From NCBI RefSeq assembly GCF_000422265.1, contig NZ_AULL01000012.1:62001-126000 (forward strand): a stretch of DNA of 64,000 bases, written 5' to 3'. A program made the translations under genes and the position numbers. This DNA comes from Kaistella palustris DSM 21579. GTDB taxonomy: Bacteria; Bacteroidota; Bacteroidia; Flavobacteriales; Weeksellaceae. Numbering within the stretch: position 1 is the stretch's first letter; the number at the start of each line of letters is the position of its first letter. Below the pieces are notes generated by a model, which was not told the origin of the DNA, made no database searches, and was given only the letters and a program-made list of their open reading frames with translations. Shown piece by piece: positions 25,618 through 33,310 of the stretch.

Positions 25618-26370
25618 ATGTTAAAAAAACTGTTAGGCGAGATCGGCGCGTATTTTCTTCTGATGTCGAAAACGATGAAAAGACCGCAGAAATCTTCGGT
25701 TTTTGGGAAACTTTTTGTCCGCGAAATTTATGATCTCGGGGTTAATTCCTTTGGTCTGGTTCTGTTTACCTCGATATTTGTAGGAGCGGTGGTATCCATT
25801 CAGATGTATAATAATTTCAGCGCGTCTACCTTTCCGATCCCAAAATCCTTTATCGGTTACGCTACAAAGGTGGTATTGATCCTGGAATTTGCTCCAACAA
25901 TTATATCTGTAATTCTTGCCGGTAAGGTGGGTTCATATATTGCCTCAAGCATTGGTACCATGCGGGTTACAGAACAGATCGATGCGCTGGATATCATGGG
26001 TGTAAACTCTCCCAACTTTCTCATTCTTCCGAAAATTTTAGCAAGTGTTATCTTCAATCCGCTGTTGATCGCAATAAGTATTGTCTTTGGAATCTGGGGA
26101 GGTTATCTTGCAGGTCTTGCTACAGGAAACTGGAGTAAGGCTGATTATATCATTGGAATTCAAATGTATATGCCGCAGCATTTTATTTGGTACGCCTTTT
26201 TCAAGACGGCGGTTTTCGCCTTTCTTATTGCCACAATACCGGCATATTTCGGGTATAATGTAAAAGGGGGCTCGCTGGAAGTAGGCCGGGCAAGTACACA
26301 GGCGGTAGTTTGGACCATTGTTTCCATCATCATCATGAATTTAATTCTCACCCAAATGTTCCTAAGCTAA
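25618..26370 (+). CDS. MlaE-family ABC transporter permease
   Basis: The 250-residue protein is an MlaE-type permease of a lipid/phospholipid transport ABC system at the inner membrane. It shows five to six hydrophobic helices and the family's SIQMYNNFSA region. EFAPTIISVILAGKVGSYIASSIGTMRVTEQIDALDIMG spans the coupling loop and is the strongest signature; I quote it in parts at about residues 98-132. It overlaps the ATPase gene by 1 nt (stop TAA and start ATG share a base). The MCE-domain substrate-binding subunit (MlaD) expected as partner is not within this cluster. Confidence 0.88.
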   Translation: MLKKLLGEIGAYFLLMSKTMKRPQKSSVFGKLFVREIYDLGVNSFGLVLFTSIFVGAVVSIQMYNNFSASTFPIPKSFIGYATKVVLILEFAPTIISVILAGKVGSYIASSIGTMRVTEQIDALDIMGVNSPNFLILPKILASVIFNPLLIAISIVFGIWGGYLAGLATGNWSKADYIIGIQMYMPQHFIWYAFFKTAVFAFLIATIPAYFGYNVKGGSLEVGRASTQAVVWTIVSIIIMNLILTQMFLS

Positions 26371-27188
26371 TGATAGAAGTAAAAAATTTAAGAAAAAGTT
26401 TCGAAAACGTGGAAGTTCTGAAAGGAATCAGCACGACCTTCGAAACCGGTAAGGTAAACCTCATCATTGGTCAGAGTGGGAGCGGTAAAACTGTGTTCCT
26501 CAAGAGTTTACTTAATGTATATCAGCCGACGGCAGGTGAGATCTTATTTGATGGCCGCGATATTAATAAGATGTCCCGTGACGAGAAACAGAATCTGCGC
26601 GCCGAAATCGGAACCCTTTTTCAGGGGAGCGCGCTTTTCGATTCCATGACTGTGGAAGAAAACATCACTTTTCCGCTGGATATGTTTACGAACCTTTCCT
26701 TTAGAGAAAAGAAAAGACGTGTTTTCGAGGTAATTGGCCGCGTGCATCTTGAAAAAGCCAACCGTAAATTCCCTTCAGAAATTTCCGGCGGCATGCAGAA
26801 ACGGGTGGCTATCGCGCGTGCAATTGTCAATAATCCGAAATACCTCTTCTGCGATGAACCAAATTCCGGCTTGGATCCCTATACCTCAAACATCATCGAT
26901 GATCTACTTTTGGAAATTACAAAAGAATACAATACCACTACGATCATCAACTCGCACGACATGAATTCGGTGATGACCATTGGCGAAAAGATCGTATATC
27001 TGCGGTTAGGTATTAAGGAATGGGAAGGTAACAAGGACATCCTGATTAACGCAGGCAATAAAAACCTGATCGATTTCGTTTACTCCTCAGAATTATTTAA
27101 AGAATTACGGGAATATTTCCTGGAAACCAATAAAACATCAATCGATAACATTATCACTAAACCCCATCCTAATGAAGAAAATTCTTAG
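26370..27188 (+). CDS. ABC transporter ATP-binding protein (MlaF-like)
   Basis: The 272-residue ATPase starts MIEVKNLRKSFENVEV and shows Walker A GQSGSGKTV, the Q-loop FQGSALFDSM, the ABC signature SGGMQKRVAIARAI and Walker B CDEPNSGLDP, with the switch His in NSHDMNSV. The sequence matches MlaF/Ttg2A-type ATPases that power lipid exchange between the membranes. It begins in the stop codon of the MlaE-like permease gene. Its last 17 nt overlap the start of the beta-barrel gene, an unusually long overlap that implies translational coupling. Confidence 0.9.
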   Translation: MIEVKNLRKSFENVEVLKGISTTFETGKVNLIIGQSGSGKTVFLKSLLNVYQPTAGEILFDGRDINKMSRDEKQNLRAEIGTLFQGSALFDSMTVEENITFPLDMFTNLSFREKKRRVFEVIGRVHLEKANRKFPSEISGGMQKRVAIARAIVNNPKYLFCDEPNSGLDPYTSNIIDDLLLEITKEYNTTTIINSHDMNSVMTIGEKIVYLRLGIKEWEGNKDILINAGNKNLIDFVYSSELFKELREYFLETNKTSIDNIITKPHPNEENS

Positions 27189-27810
27189 TATTGCACTTCT
27201 ATCCAGCGCGCTGTTTGCTTCGGCCCAGATCTCGGTAGCTGCTAAAGCAAATGTGTTAATTCCTACGAGTTCTGCGACATGGCAAAACCTGAAGACGGCT
27301 GCCACCACAGCGGTTTCCGAAAAGGGAAAAAATATTGCAGGATTCAACGCGGGCTTATCGTTACAGGTAAATCTGCCGATGTCACTTTATTTGATGCCGG
27401 AAATCTACTATTCCAACTTCAAAAATGAAGTCACCGTTTCCAACGATACCAATACAGAAACTACAACACTGGAAGCGAAAAGCAGCAAGATCGATATCCC
27501 GGTTCTGTTGGGTTATAATCTGCTTGGTAATACCTTAAGCGCTTATTTAGGGCCGGTTGCAAGTTTTAATCTGGCGAAAGATGATAACTACGGTAGTTTT
27601 ATGCAAAAAGTAAATGCAAAGGAATTTACGGTTGGTTACCAGATCGGTTTCCAGAGTGAGATTTCTAAATTGATCCTGACCGCGCGGTATGAAGGTGCGT
27701 TCAGTAAAGATCAGCGAAAATTTGTGAATACGGTCGCAGGTTCCAATCAGGAAATCAACTACGATAACAGACCAAGCTTATTTATGCTGGGACTTGGTTA
27801 CAAGTTTTAA
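27172..27810 (+). CDS. Outer-membrane beta-barrel protein (porT/OmpX-like)
   Basis: The 212-residue protein has a signal peptide (MKKILSIALLSSALFASAQ) and a mature part of alternating beta strands with the OMP_b-brl_2-like ending LFMLGLGYKF (aromatic final residue). It is probably an eight- to ten-stranded outer-membrane barrel. Its first 17 nt overlap the MlaF-like gene, so it is coupled to the lipid-transport operon and could mark the outer-membrane end of that pathway. Such barrels are common and often functionally uncharacterised, so the link is inference from gene order. A strong terminator follows the stop codon. Confidence 0.75.
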   Translation: MKKILSIALLSSALFASAQISVAAKANVLIPTSSATWQNLKTAATTAVSEKGKNIAGFNAGLSLQVNLPMSLYLMPEIYYSNFKNEVTVSNDTNTETTTLEAKSSKIDIPVLLGYNLLGNTLSAYLGPVASFNLAKDDNYGSFMQKVNAKEFTVGYQIGFQSEISKLILTARYEGAFSKDQRKFVNTVAGSNQEINYDNRPSLFMLGLGYKF

Positions 27811-27835
27811 GAGTTTAAAGCTTTAATGATAAAGA

Positions 27836-27872
27836 AATCCTCAGAATTAATAGTTCTGAGGATTGTTTTTTT
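27836..27872 (+). terminator. Rho-independent terminator after the lipid-transport operon
   Basis: Perfect 11-bp stem AATCCTCAGAA/TTCTGAGGATT (27836-27846 with 27854-27864), seven-base loop, then a run of seven Ts (27866-27872). It lies inside the last codons of the convergent minus-strand gene. Confidence 0.9.
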
Positions 27873-28170
27873 CGTCGGGAACGTAGGTTACAGTTTGCTG
27901 CCGCGCCAGTTCCGCAGCCTGTTTCTCCAGATCTTCATTCACCTTTCGCAGGCGCTGCAGTTCTTTCTTCTTTTCTGCTTCGCGCAGAGCTGTCCCTTTG
28001 CTTACATATCCCACAATACCACCGAGAATTAATCCGATCCCAATTCCCGCGAGAATTCCCATAAGATTCATTGGTTCAAACAATTTCACCACCGAAAATT
28101 CCGGCAACATATAATAAAGTAAGAAAGCCAGTCCCAAAAGGAGTGCTCCGACAAAAGTGAGATTCTTCAT
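27847..28170 (-). CDS. Small membrane protein with coiled coil (LapA-like topology)
   Basis: The start is MKNLTFVGALLL (107 residues). Two hydrophobic segments are visible, about 3-21 (FVGALLLGLAFLLYY) and 34-55 (MGILAGIGIGLILGGIVGYVS, Gly-rich). A strongly charged, probably coiled-coil tail follows at about 58-100 (KKKELQRLRKVNEDLEKQ and more). The layout resembles LapA/DUF1049-type inner-membrane proteins, but there is no strong family motif, so the function is left open. Its 3' end lies inside the terminator of the convergent operon. An upstream in-frame extension exists, but it overlaps the terminator of the M48 gene and is not credible. Confidence 0.6.
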   Translation of the reverse strand: MKNLTFVGALLLGLAFLLYYMLPEFSVVKLFEPMNLMGILAGIGIGLILGGIVGYVSKGTALREAEKKKELQRLRKVNEDLEKQAAELARQQTVTYVPDEKNNPQNY

Positions 28171-28183
28171 AAGAGTTAAATTA

Positions 28184-28222
28184 AAAACCTTTTCAAATTT
28201 AGCTATTTTTTGAAAAGGTTTT
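28184..28222 (-). terminator. Strong terminator after the M48 protease gene
   Basis: A perfect 14-bp stem AAAACCTTTTCAAA/TTTGAAAAGGTTTT (28184-28197 with 28209-28222) with an 11-base loop lies between the stop codon of the protease and the start of the small membrane gene. Confidence 0.85.
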
Positions 28223-28235
28223 CGGTTTGTGAAAA

Positions 28236-29045
28236 TTAAATTTTTCCGCCGCTTGCTCTGTAATATTCCAGCGCTTTCGGCATATGTTTTTCCAGGTCTG
28301 CACGTCTGTTGGATGGGCTGGGGTGCGTTGAAAGGAATTCCGGTGGTCGGTTTCCGGTGGATGCCGCTTCCATTCTTTGCCAAAACGGCTGCGCTTCCCG
28401 CGGATCGTAACCCGCCATTGACATGAGATAAAGGCCCATTTCATCAGCTTCCAATTCCTGATTTCTGCCATATTTCAGCAGTGCAACCTGTGCACCGATC
28501 GGGTAAACCTGCTGAAAGATCGCGGCCATCTGCCCGCTGGAAATTGTACTGCCCAAAATAGCCCCGCCATACTGCGCGACCATTGCCTGCGAAATTCTTT
28601 CATTTCCATGTCCTGCCAGAGCATGGGATATTTCGTGGCCCAGCACCACTGCTAAGCCGGTATCATTCTTTGTAATAGGTAATATTCCGGTATAAACCGC
28701 TACTTTACCTCCCGGCATACACCAGGCGTTGATCTGTTTATCATCCAGAAGGTTAAATTCCCACTGATAATTGGCGAGATCACCTTCGCGGCCGATACTG
28801 CGGTAATAATTATTTGCGGCATTTTTAATGCGTAGACCAACATTCTGCACGCTTTTCGCTGCTGTGGTGCCCGTGATGACCTTCGATTGGGACAAAGTCT
28901 CCCTGTATTGTTGTAGCGCCATTGCCGAAATCTCCTGGTTATTTGCGAGTTGGAGAGACGAGCGCCCTGTAATTGGATTTGTTGTACATGCTACAAGCGC
29001 GAAGGATAATGCACCTATACCTAATAACTTATTTATTTTATTCAT
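28236..29045 (-). CDS. M48-family metallopeptidase lipoprotein
   Basis: The 269-residue protein has a lipoprotein signal ending VAC (C20). The zinc motif HEISH (137-141) follows a conserved LAVVLGHEISHAL stretch, and the third-ligand region QELEADEMGLYLM is near residue 197, complete for a gluzincin of the M48/Oma1-like type. The upstream stretch NAWCMPGGKVAVYTGIL is diagnostic for the periplasmic M48 (YcaL/LoiP) family. It likely acts as a quality-control protease in the envelope with specificity unknown. A very strong terminator separates it from the next gene on the same strand. DUF4251 lies divergently. Confidence 0.92.
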   Translation of the reverse strand: MNKINKLLGIGALSFALVACTTNPITGRSSLQLANNQEISAMALQQYRETLSQSKVITGTTAAKSVQNVGLRIKNAANNYYRSIGREGDLANYQWEFNLLDDKQINAWCMPGGKVAVYTGILPITKNDTGLAVVLGHEISHALAGHGNERISQAMVAQYGGAILGSTISSGQMAAIFQQVYPIGAQVALLKYGRNQELEADEMGLYLMSMAGYDPREAQPFWQRMEAASTGNRPPEFLSTHPSPSNRRADLEKHMPKALEYYRASGGKI

Positions 29046-29147
29046 AGCAGTAAATTTTTACGTACGCTGCGTAAATCAATTTTTATTCCAATTAAATTTT
29101 CGGGGTTTCTCAATAGCATAATTTTTGCACGTAATTTTTTAAAAAAA

Positions 29148-29678
29148 ATGAAAAATTTACTTAAAATAATGCTGCCGGGAATTATCGGATTATTAATGCT
29201 TTCCTGTGCCACTCACACTGCGGTTTCACCGTCAAATGTCGCCGGAATCTTGCAGTCCGGAGAATTTACCTTTATGGCCGAACGCGCGAATCCCTCGGGT
29301 AATGATGTGATAAATGTGCTGAATTCACTGCCGCGTACAAGTTCTGCACAAATGCTGAACCTGGACCCCGGTTATAATCTGGAGATAAGAAAAAATGTGA
29401 TCAAGGCAGAATTGCCATATTTTGGCAGAATGTATATGCCGACTATGAATCAGGAAAAAAATTCGTACCGATTTACATCTAATGATTTTACGATCAATAA
29501 AACCGATGGTAAAAAAGGAAGTGTAATTTATAATATTGCAGCCAAAGATCAGCAGAACGACACCCAGATGATCCTGGAAGTTTACAGCAACGGCAAAGCC
29601 TATCTCACAGTTCGCTCAAACGACAGACAGTCAATTTCCTATGACGGTTACGTAACTTCGGTGACAGGAAAAAAATAA
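29148..29678 (+). CDS. DUF4251-domain lipoprotein
   Basis: The 176-residue protein has a signal ending LMLSC (C20), so it is a lipoprotein. The remainder matches the DUF4251 layout of Bacteroidetes: the strand FTFMAERANPSGNDVINVL, the conserved LDPGYNLEIRKNVIKAELPYFGRMY region (about 75-100) and a C-terminal beta half with QMILEVYSNGKAYLTV and ISYDGYV. The function of DUF4251 is unknown. It is divergent from the M48 gene. Its stop codon is only 1 nt from the end of the convergent meaB, and no terminator was found there. Confidence 0.85.
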   Translation: MKNLLKIMLPGIIGLLMLSCATHTAVSPSNVAGILQSGEFTFMAERANPSGNDVINVLNSLPRTSSAQMLNLDPGYNLEIRKNVIKAELPYFGRMYMPTMNQEKNSYRFTSNDFTINKTDGKKGSVIYNIAAKDQQNDTQMILEVYSNGKAYLTVRSNDRQSISYDGYVTSVTGKK

Positions 29679-29679
29679 A

Positions 29680-30663
29680 TTACCTGCCGAAGAGTTGAGC
29701 CACAAAATTTTTTGCTTCCGAAACTGGATTTGCCTTCAGATCGGAGGCATTTTTTTTATATATTGTATAAAGGTTTTCTGCCGAACGGTCTTCTCTTGTC
29801 TTTTGCAGTATCAATTGCTGTACCCAGTAATCAAAACGTTTTTCGGCCTGCACGCTACGGATCTGTTCGAAAGTACCATGTTCTTTTTTCAGCTGCACGA
29901 ATTCTATTATTTTTTCATAAACTCCGTCGAGGCCGGTTTGGTTAAGTGCGGATCCGAGCAGTACCGGAATTTTCCAGTCTTTTTCTTTTGGTGGCAGAAA
30001 ATGCAGCGCGCGCTGCAGTTCAACTTTGGTAGCTTTTGCTTTCAGCATGTTATCGTCGTCGACTTTATTAATGAAAATCACATCAACCATTTCCATAATT
30101 CCGCGTTTTATACCCTGGAGTTCATCACCGCCGCCGATAATTTTTAAATATAGAAATACATCGCTGATGTCGGAAACCAACACTTCGCTTTGTCCCACGC
30201 CTACCGTTTCGATCAAAATAAAATCGTAACCCGCTGCTTCGCAGATCAGCATGGTTTCGAACGTGGCATTTGCAATTCCGCCGAGAAACCCCGAGGTTGG
30301 TGAAGGTCTTATAAAGGCATTCGGCTCTTTTGCAAGCTCTTCCATGCGGGTTTTGTCGCCTAAGATGGAGCCTTTATTCACTGTGGAACTTGGATCAACA
30401 GCAAGCACTGCCACCTTTTTCCCGTGAGCCAAAGCCAGTTTTCCGAAACTTTCTATAAATGTAGATTTTCCAACACCGGGCACGCCGGTAATGCCGATAC
30501 GTACCGAATTTCCGGTGTGTGGCATAATTTCTTTTAACAGCTTTTCGGCCTGGTCGCGGTGCTCGGCTTTTTTGCTTTCAACCAGAGTGATCGCTTTGCC
30601 CAGCATTCGCTTGTCGCCCGCTCGTATACCTTCGATAAGTTTTTCAGTCGAAAAATTTTCCAT
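29680..30663 (-). CDS. meaB: Methylmalonyl-CoA mutase-associated GTPase MeaB
   Basis: MeaB is the P-loop GTPase chaperone that guards methylmalonyl-CoA mutase and gates B12 loading and release. The 327-residue protein has Walker A GVPGVGKST (60-68), a switch region with AVDPSST and ILGDKTRM, TSGFLGGIANATFETM, the ETVGVGQSEV stretch (G3 region) and the NKVD nucleotide-specificity motif. The partner mutase is in the same window on the same strand about 9 kb away, and unrelated genes lie between. The first ATG lies only 5 nt behind a -7 box, so the mRNA would be almost leaderless. Confidence 0.95.
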   Translation of the reverse strand: MENFSTEKLIEGIRAGDKRMLGKAITLVESKKAEHRDQAEKLLKEIMPHTGNSVRIGITGVPGVGKSTFIESFGKLALAHGKKVAVLAVDPSSTVNKGSILGDKTRMEELAKEPNAFIRPSPTSGFLGGIANATFETMLICEAAGYDFILIETVGVGQSEVLVSDISDVFLYLKIIGGGDELQGIKRGIMEMVDVIFINKVDDDNMLKAKATKVELQRALHFLPPKEKDWKIPVLLGSALNQTGLDGVYEKIIEFVQLKKEHGTFEQIRSVQAEKRFDYWVQQLILQKTREDRSAENLYTIYKKNASDLKANPVSEAKNFVAQLFGR

Positions 30664-30668
30664 CCATC

Positions 30669-30676
30669 CAAAAATA
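30669..30676 (-). promoter_or_regulatory. -7 promoter box (TAttTTTG) of meaB
   Basis: Exact TAnnTTTG match on the minus strand, ending 5 nt before the meaB ATG; transcription would start at or next to the start codon. Confidence 0.5.
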
Positions 30677-30851
30677 CAATTCTTTTCGGAAAAATTTTTA
30701 ATTATAAATAATCGGAAATTCGATTCGGCACCTTTTTTATTAAAAGCTTAGTTGCTGAAAATTCTTTATTTTTGAAAGTGGCAAATGTGAACATTGAGGA
30801 AAGCACGATTGCTCCGAAATTCTTATTATCTTCTTTTGCAAAAATTAACAA

Positions 30852-31196
30852 ATGGAATTAAAACCGGAAATATCCTGGAGTGACTTTGAAAAAATCGACA
30901 TCCGCACGGGAACAGTCGTTGCTGTATCGGATTTTCCAAAAGCAAGAAATCCCTCGTATCAACTCACCATTGATTTTGGTGCTTTGGGATTCAGGAAATC
31001 TTCTGCGCAGATCACCGCACTTTACGGCAAAGAAGAACTCGTGGGCAGGCAGATACTTGCGGTTGTAAATTTCCCAAAAAAGCAAATTGCCAATTTCCTC
31101 AGCGAATGTCTGGTGCTTGGTGTTTATGGCCACAAAAACGAAGTTACACTGCTCACTACGACGCGTTCGGTTGAGAATGGATCACATGTAGGATAA
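30852..31196 (+). CDS. csaA: tRNA-binding domain protein (CsaA-like)
   Basis: The 114-residue protein consists of one EMAP/OB-fold tRNA-binding domain. It has DIRTGTVVAVSDFPKARNP at about 16-35 and AQITALYGKEELVGRQILAVVNFP in the second half. It is the family type of CsaA, which in Bacillus is a dimeric tRNA-binding chaperone-like protein linked to secretion. Here the gene is short and alone, with 24 nt to the exonuclease gene on the same strand. Confidence in the fold is high. The secretion role is borrowed from Bacillus and not shown here. Confidence 0.88.
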   Translation: MELKPEISWSDFEKIDIRTGTVVAVSDFPKARNPSYQLTIDFGALGFRKSSAQITALYGKEELVGRQILAVVNFPKKQIANFLSECLVLGVYGHKNEVTLLTTTRSVENGSHVG

Positions 31197-31220
31197 GTTA
31201 CCAATTAAAAAAATCTGCTG

Positions 31221-31916
31221 ATGCTGCAACATATACCTTTCGAAAAGATTCTGTTCCTGGATATTGAGACTGTTCCGCAGTTCGGAAACTGGGACGAAGT
31301 GGAGGAAACCCACCAAATGCTCTGGGATAAGAAGACAAAATCCCAAAGAAAAGATGAATTTACGGCGGCGGAATTTTATCGTGAACGCGGTGGAATTATG
31401 GCAGAATTCGGTAAGATCATCTGTATTTCGGTAGGCATTCTGGAGAAAAATGAAAAACTGATGCTGAAAAGTTTTTACGGCGATGATGAGAAAGTGCTTC
31501 TGCAGGAATTCGGTGAAATTTTTAACCGGCCGAAACTTCGCGATGTTATTCTGTGTGCGCATAATGGTAAAGAGTTCGACTTTCCGTGGATTGCAAGGAG
31601 GTTTTTGATCAATGGAATGCAGCCACCCAAACCATTTCAGCTTTATGGTAAAAAACCCTGGGAAATCCCGCATCTGGATACCCTGGAACTTTGGAAATTC
31701 GGCGATTATAAATCATTTGTATCGCTGGAACTGCTGGCGCATGTTTTCGGAATTCCTACACCCAAGGATGATATCGACGGTTCTATGGTCGCATCGATTT
31801 ATTATATAGAAAAAGACTTATTTAGAATAGTTCAATATTGTGAAAAAGATGTGTTAACTTTGGCAAACGTTTTCCGTCGTATGCGGCAGGAGGATGTGCT
31901 TCAAAAAAGTGAATAG
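31221..31916 (+). CDS. PolB-like 3'-5' exonuclease (DnaQ superfamily)
   Basis: The 231-residue protein carries the DEDDy-type exonuclease motifs: Exo I FLDIETV (D14, E16), Exo II CAHNGKEFDFPWIARRF, and Exo III near YCEKDVLTLANVF, where the Tyr and Asp sit in the expected spacing. It resembles the predicted PolB-like exonuclease family that removes 3' ends of nucleic acids. No polymerase domain is fused. Its substrate (repair or RNA processing) is unknown. It follows the CsaA-like gene by 24 nt and precedes sufT by about 70 nt. Confidence 0.85.
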   Translation: MLQHIPFEKILFLDIETVPQFGNWDEVEETHQMLWDKKTKSQRKDEFTAAEFYRERGGIMAEFGKIICISVGILEKNEKLMLKSFYGDDEKVLLQEFGEIFNRPKLRDVILCAHNGKEFDFPWIARRFLINGMQPPKPFQLYGKKPWEIPHLDTLELWKFGDYKSFVSLELLAHVFGIPTPKDDIDGSMVASIYYIEKDLFRIVQYCEKDVLTLANVFRRMRQEDVLQKSE

Positions 31917-31985
31917 AGACCAGCGTGCTGATAGGTTACAACTACCATTCCATCCGACACGGTCCCGCCTCATCAATTCTCAATT

Positions 31986-32312
31986 ATGAAATATACCGAC
32001 GACCAAATCGCCGATCTTGGCGAAAATATCATTAAAAATCTAAAAACTGTTTACGATCCCGAAATTCCCGTCGACATCTATGAACTTGGCCTTATTTACG
32101 ATGTACAGATCTCCGACGAGGGCGCTGTAAAAGTGATCATGACCCTGACTACACCAAACTGCCCCGTTGCAGAAAGCTTACCCGCAGAAGTACGCGAGAA
32201 AGTAGGCGAAGTAGAAGGAGTAACCGATGTAGACCTGGAACTTACCTTTGAACCTTCATGGAACAAGGATATGATGAGCGAAGAGGCACGTTTTGAACTT
32301 GGTATGATTTAG
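31986..32312 (+). CDS. sufT: SUF-associated DUF59/MIP18 protein (SufT-like)
   Basis: The 108-residue protein is a MIP18/DUF59 domain with YDPEIPVDIYELGLIYDV (23-40) and the conserved TLTTPNCPVAE stretch with C59. The family works in the later steps of Fe-S cluster delivery; the bacterial member next to suf genes is called SufT. In this window it stands 14 kb from sufABCD and 31 kb from sufS, on the plus strand. The C-terminal tail (WNKDMMSEEARFELGMI) is typical for SUF-system members in Bacteroidetes. It is convergent with an OsmC paralogue. Confidence 0.9.
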   Translation: MKYTDDQIADLGENIIKNLKTVYDPEIPVDIYELGLIYDVQISDEGAVKVIMTLTTPNCPVAESLPAEVREKVGEVEGVTDVDLELTFEPSWNKDMMSEEARFELGMI

Positions 32313-32337
32313 AATAAACTCTTTTCCCGTACTGTTT

Positions 32338-32757
32338 TCAGTTCTGTGAAAATGCCTGGCCGTACTCAAACATCACCGTTCGCTGCACATTTGGGTGCAT
32401 TGAAAGTGCTACCGGACAGTTCAGCGCTGTTTCTTCGATAAATTCTTTTTGTTCTGCCGTAAAGTTCTGTTGAAATCTCACGATACAGAAAATGGTTCCA
32501 ATCCGCTTGGGTTCAGGAAAAGTGCTTTTTTTGAGTTCACAGGTGGCGCCGGAAATATCGATGCCGCGCGGTTTACCCAGCACCGCAACAGCCATCAGCA
32601 TCGACTGGCCAAATGATATTCCAAACAAATCCGATGGCGAAAACATTTCTGAGGTCCCGCCTTCGCGCAGCGGGGCACAGGTTGTGATTTTGGCACCGGA
32701 TTTTTCGTGTTGTGATTCGATCTTGAAATCGCCTAAATAAGTAATTGTAGAAGTCAT
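32338..32757 (-). CDS. OsmC-family protein lacking the peroxidatic cysteine
   Basis: The start is placed at MTSTITYLG (139 residues), matching its paralogue next door. OsmC/Ohr proteins reduce organic hydroperoxides through two conserved cysteines. Here the second site is kept (ALNCPVALS, C114), but the first, peroxidatic site reads FGQSML with Ser52 where the neighbouring paralogue has AQCML with Cys52. Unless the chemistry is changed, it should not act as a classic thiol peroxidase. It may bind a ligand, act as a heterodimer partner or have lost function. It is 137 bp downstream of the paralogue on the same strand, probably a tandem duplication. Confidence 0.85.
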   Translation of the reverse strand: MTSTITYLGDFKIESQHEKSGAKITTCAPLREGGTSEMFSPSDLFGISFGQSMLMAVAVLGKPRGIDISGATCELKKSTFPEPKRIGTIFCIVRFQQNFTAEQKEFIEETALNCPVALSMHPNVQRTVMFEYGQAFSQN

Positions 32758-32894
32758 ATCAAAGTGTTTTATTACTATTAAAGTTAAGCAATTTGCGCTG
32801 TTCCGCAAACACATACTCTCATAAACAATAAATGCTTCGGTCCTTTGTCTGAAGCGCTTTGGTAATTTTCAGGCTGATCCAGCCGCAGCAGGAT

Positions 32895-33299
32895 CTAGTT
32901 GTCGTAGGTGAACGTAACCGTTTTCTTAAGTTCCGAGTTGAGGGAAAGTGCAACCGGACAGTTTAAGGCGGTTTCTTTAATAAATTCTTTTTGTGACCCG
33001 GTAAAATTGCCTTTCAGAAAAAGTTCACACACAATCTCTGCAATTTTTCTTGGCTTGGGATTCATGTTCTTCTGGATTTCTGCATACGATCCCTCGATAT
33101 TTATTCCTTTGTCTTTTCCCAGGATCGCTACTGTTGTCAGCATACACTGCGCCAATGAGGTGGCGCAGAGATCTGTGGGCGAGAAGGCTTCTCCTTTGCC
33201 GTGATTATCGGTTGGAGCATCGGTTGTGATGGTTGTTCCGGACTGCAGATGTTCGGATTCGCAGCGCAAACCGCCGATATATGTTACTTTAGATGTCAT
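32895..33299 (-). CDS. OsmC-family hydroperoxide reductase
   Basis: The 134-residue protein has both OsmC cysteines: C52 in AQCMLTTVAILG and C114 in ALNCPVALS. It should form the two-subunit active site that reduces organic hydroperoxides. The core EAFSPTDLCATSLAQCML is standard, and an additional Cys (C45) lies before the active Cys. It is a tandem paralogue of the 32338-32757 gene, sharing start, length and many core residues. It lies 11 bp downstream of the HMG-CoA lyase gene on the same strand and may be cotranscribed with it. Confidence 0.88.
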   Translation of the reverse strand: MTSKVTYIGGLRCESEHLQSGTTITTDAPTDNHGKGEAFSPTDLCATSLAQCMLTTVAILGKDKGINIEGSYAEIQKNMNPKPRKIAEIVCELFLKGNFTGSQKEFIKETALNCPVALSLNSELKKTVTFTYDN

Positions 33300-33310
33300 A
33301 TTTGAAATTA

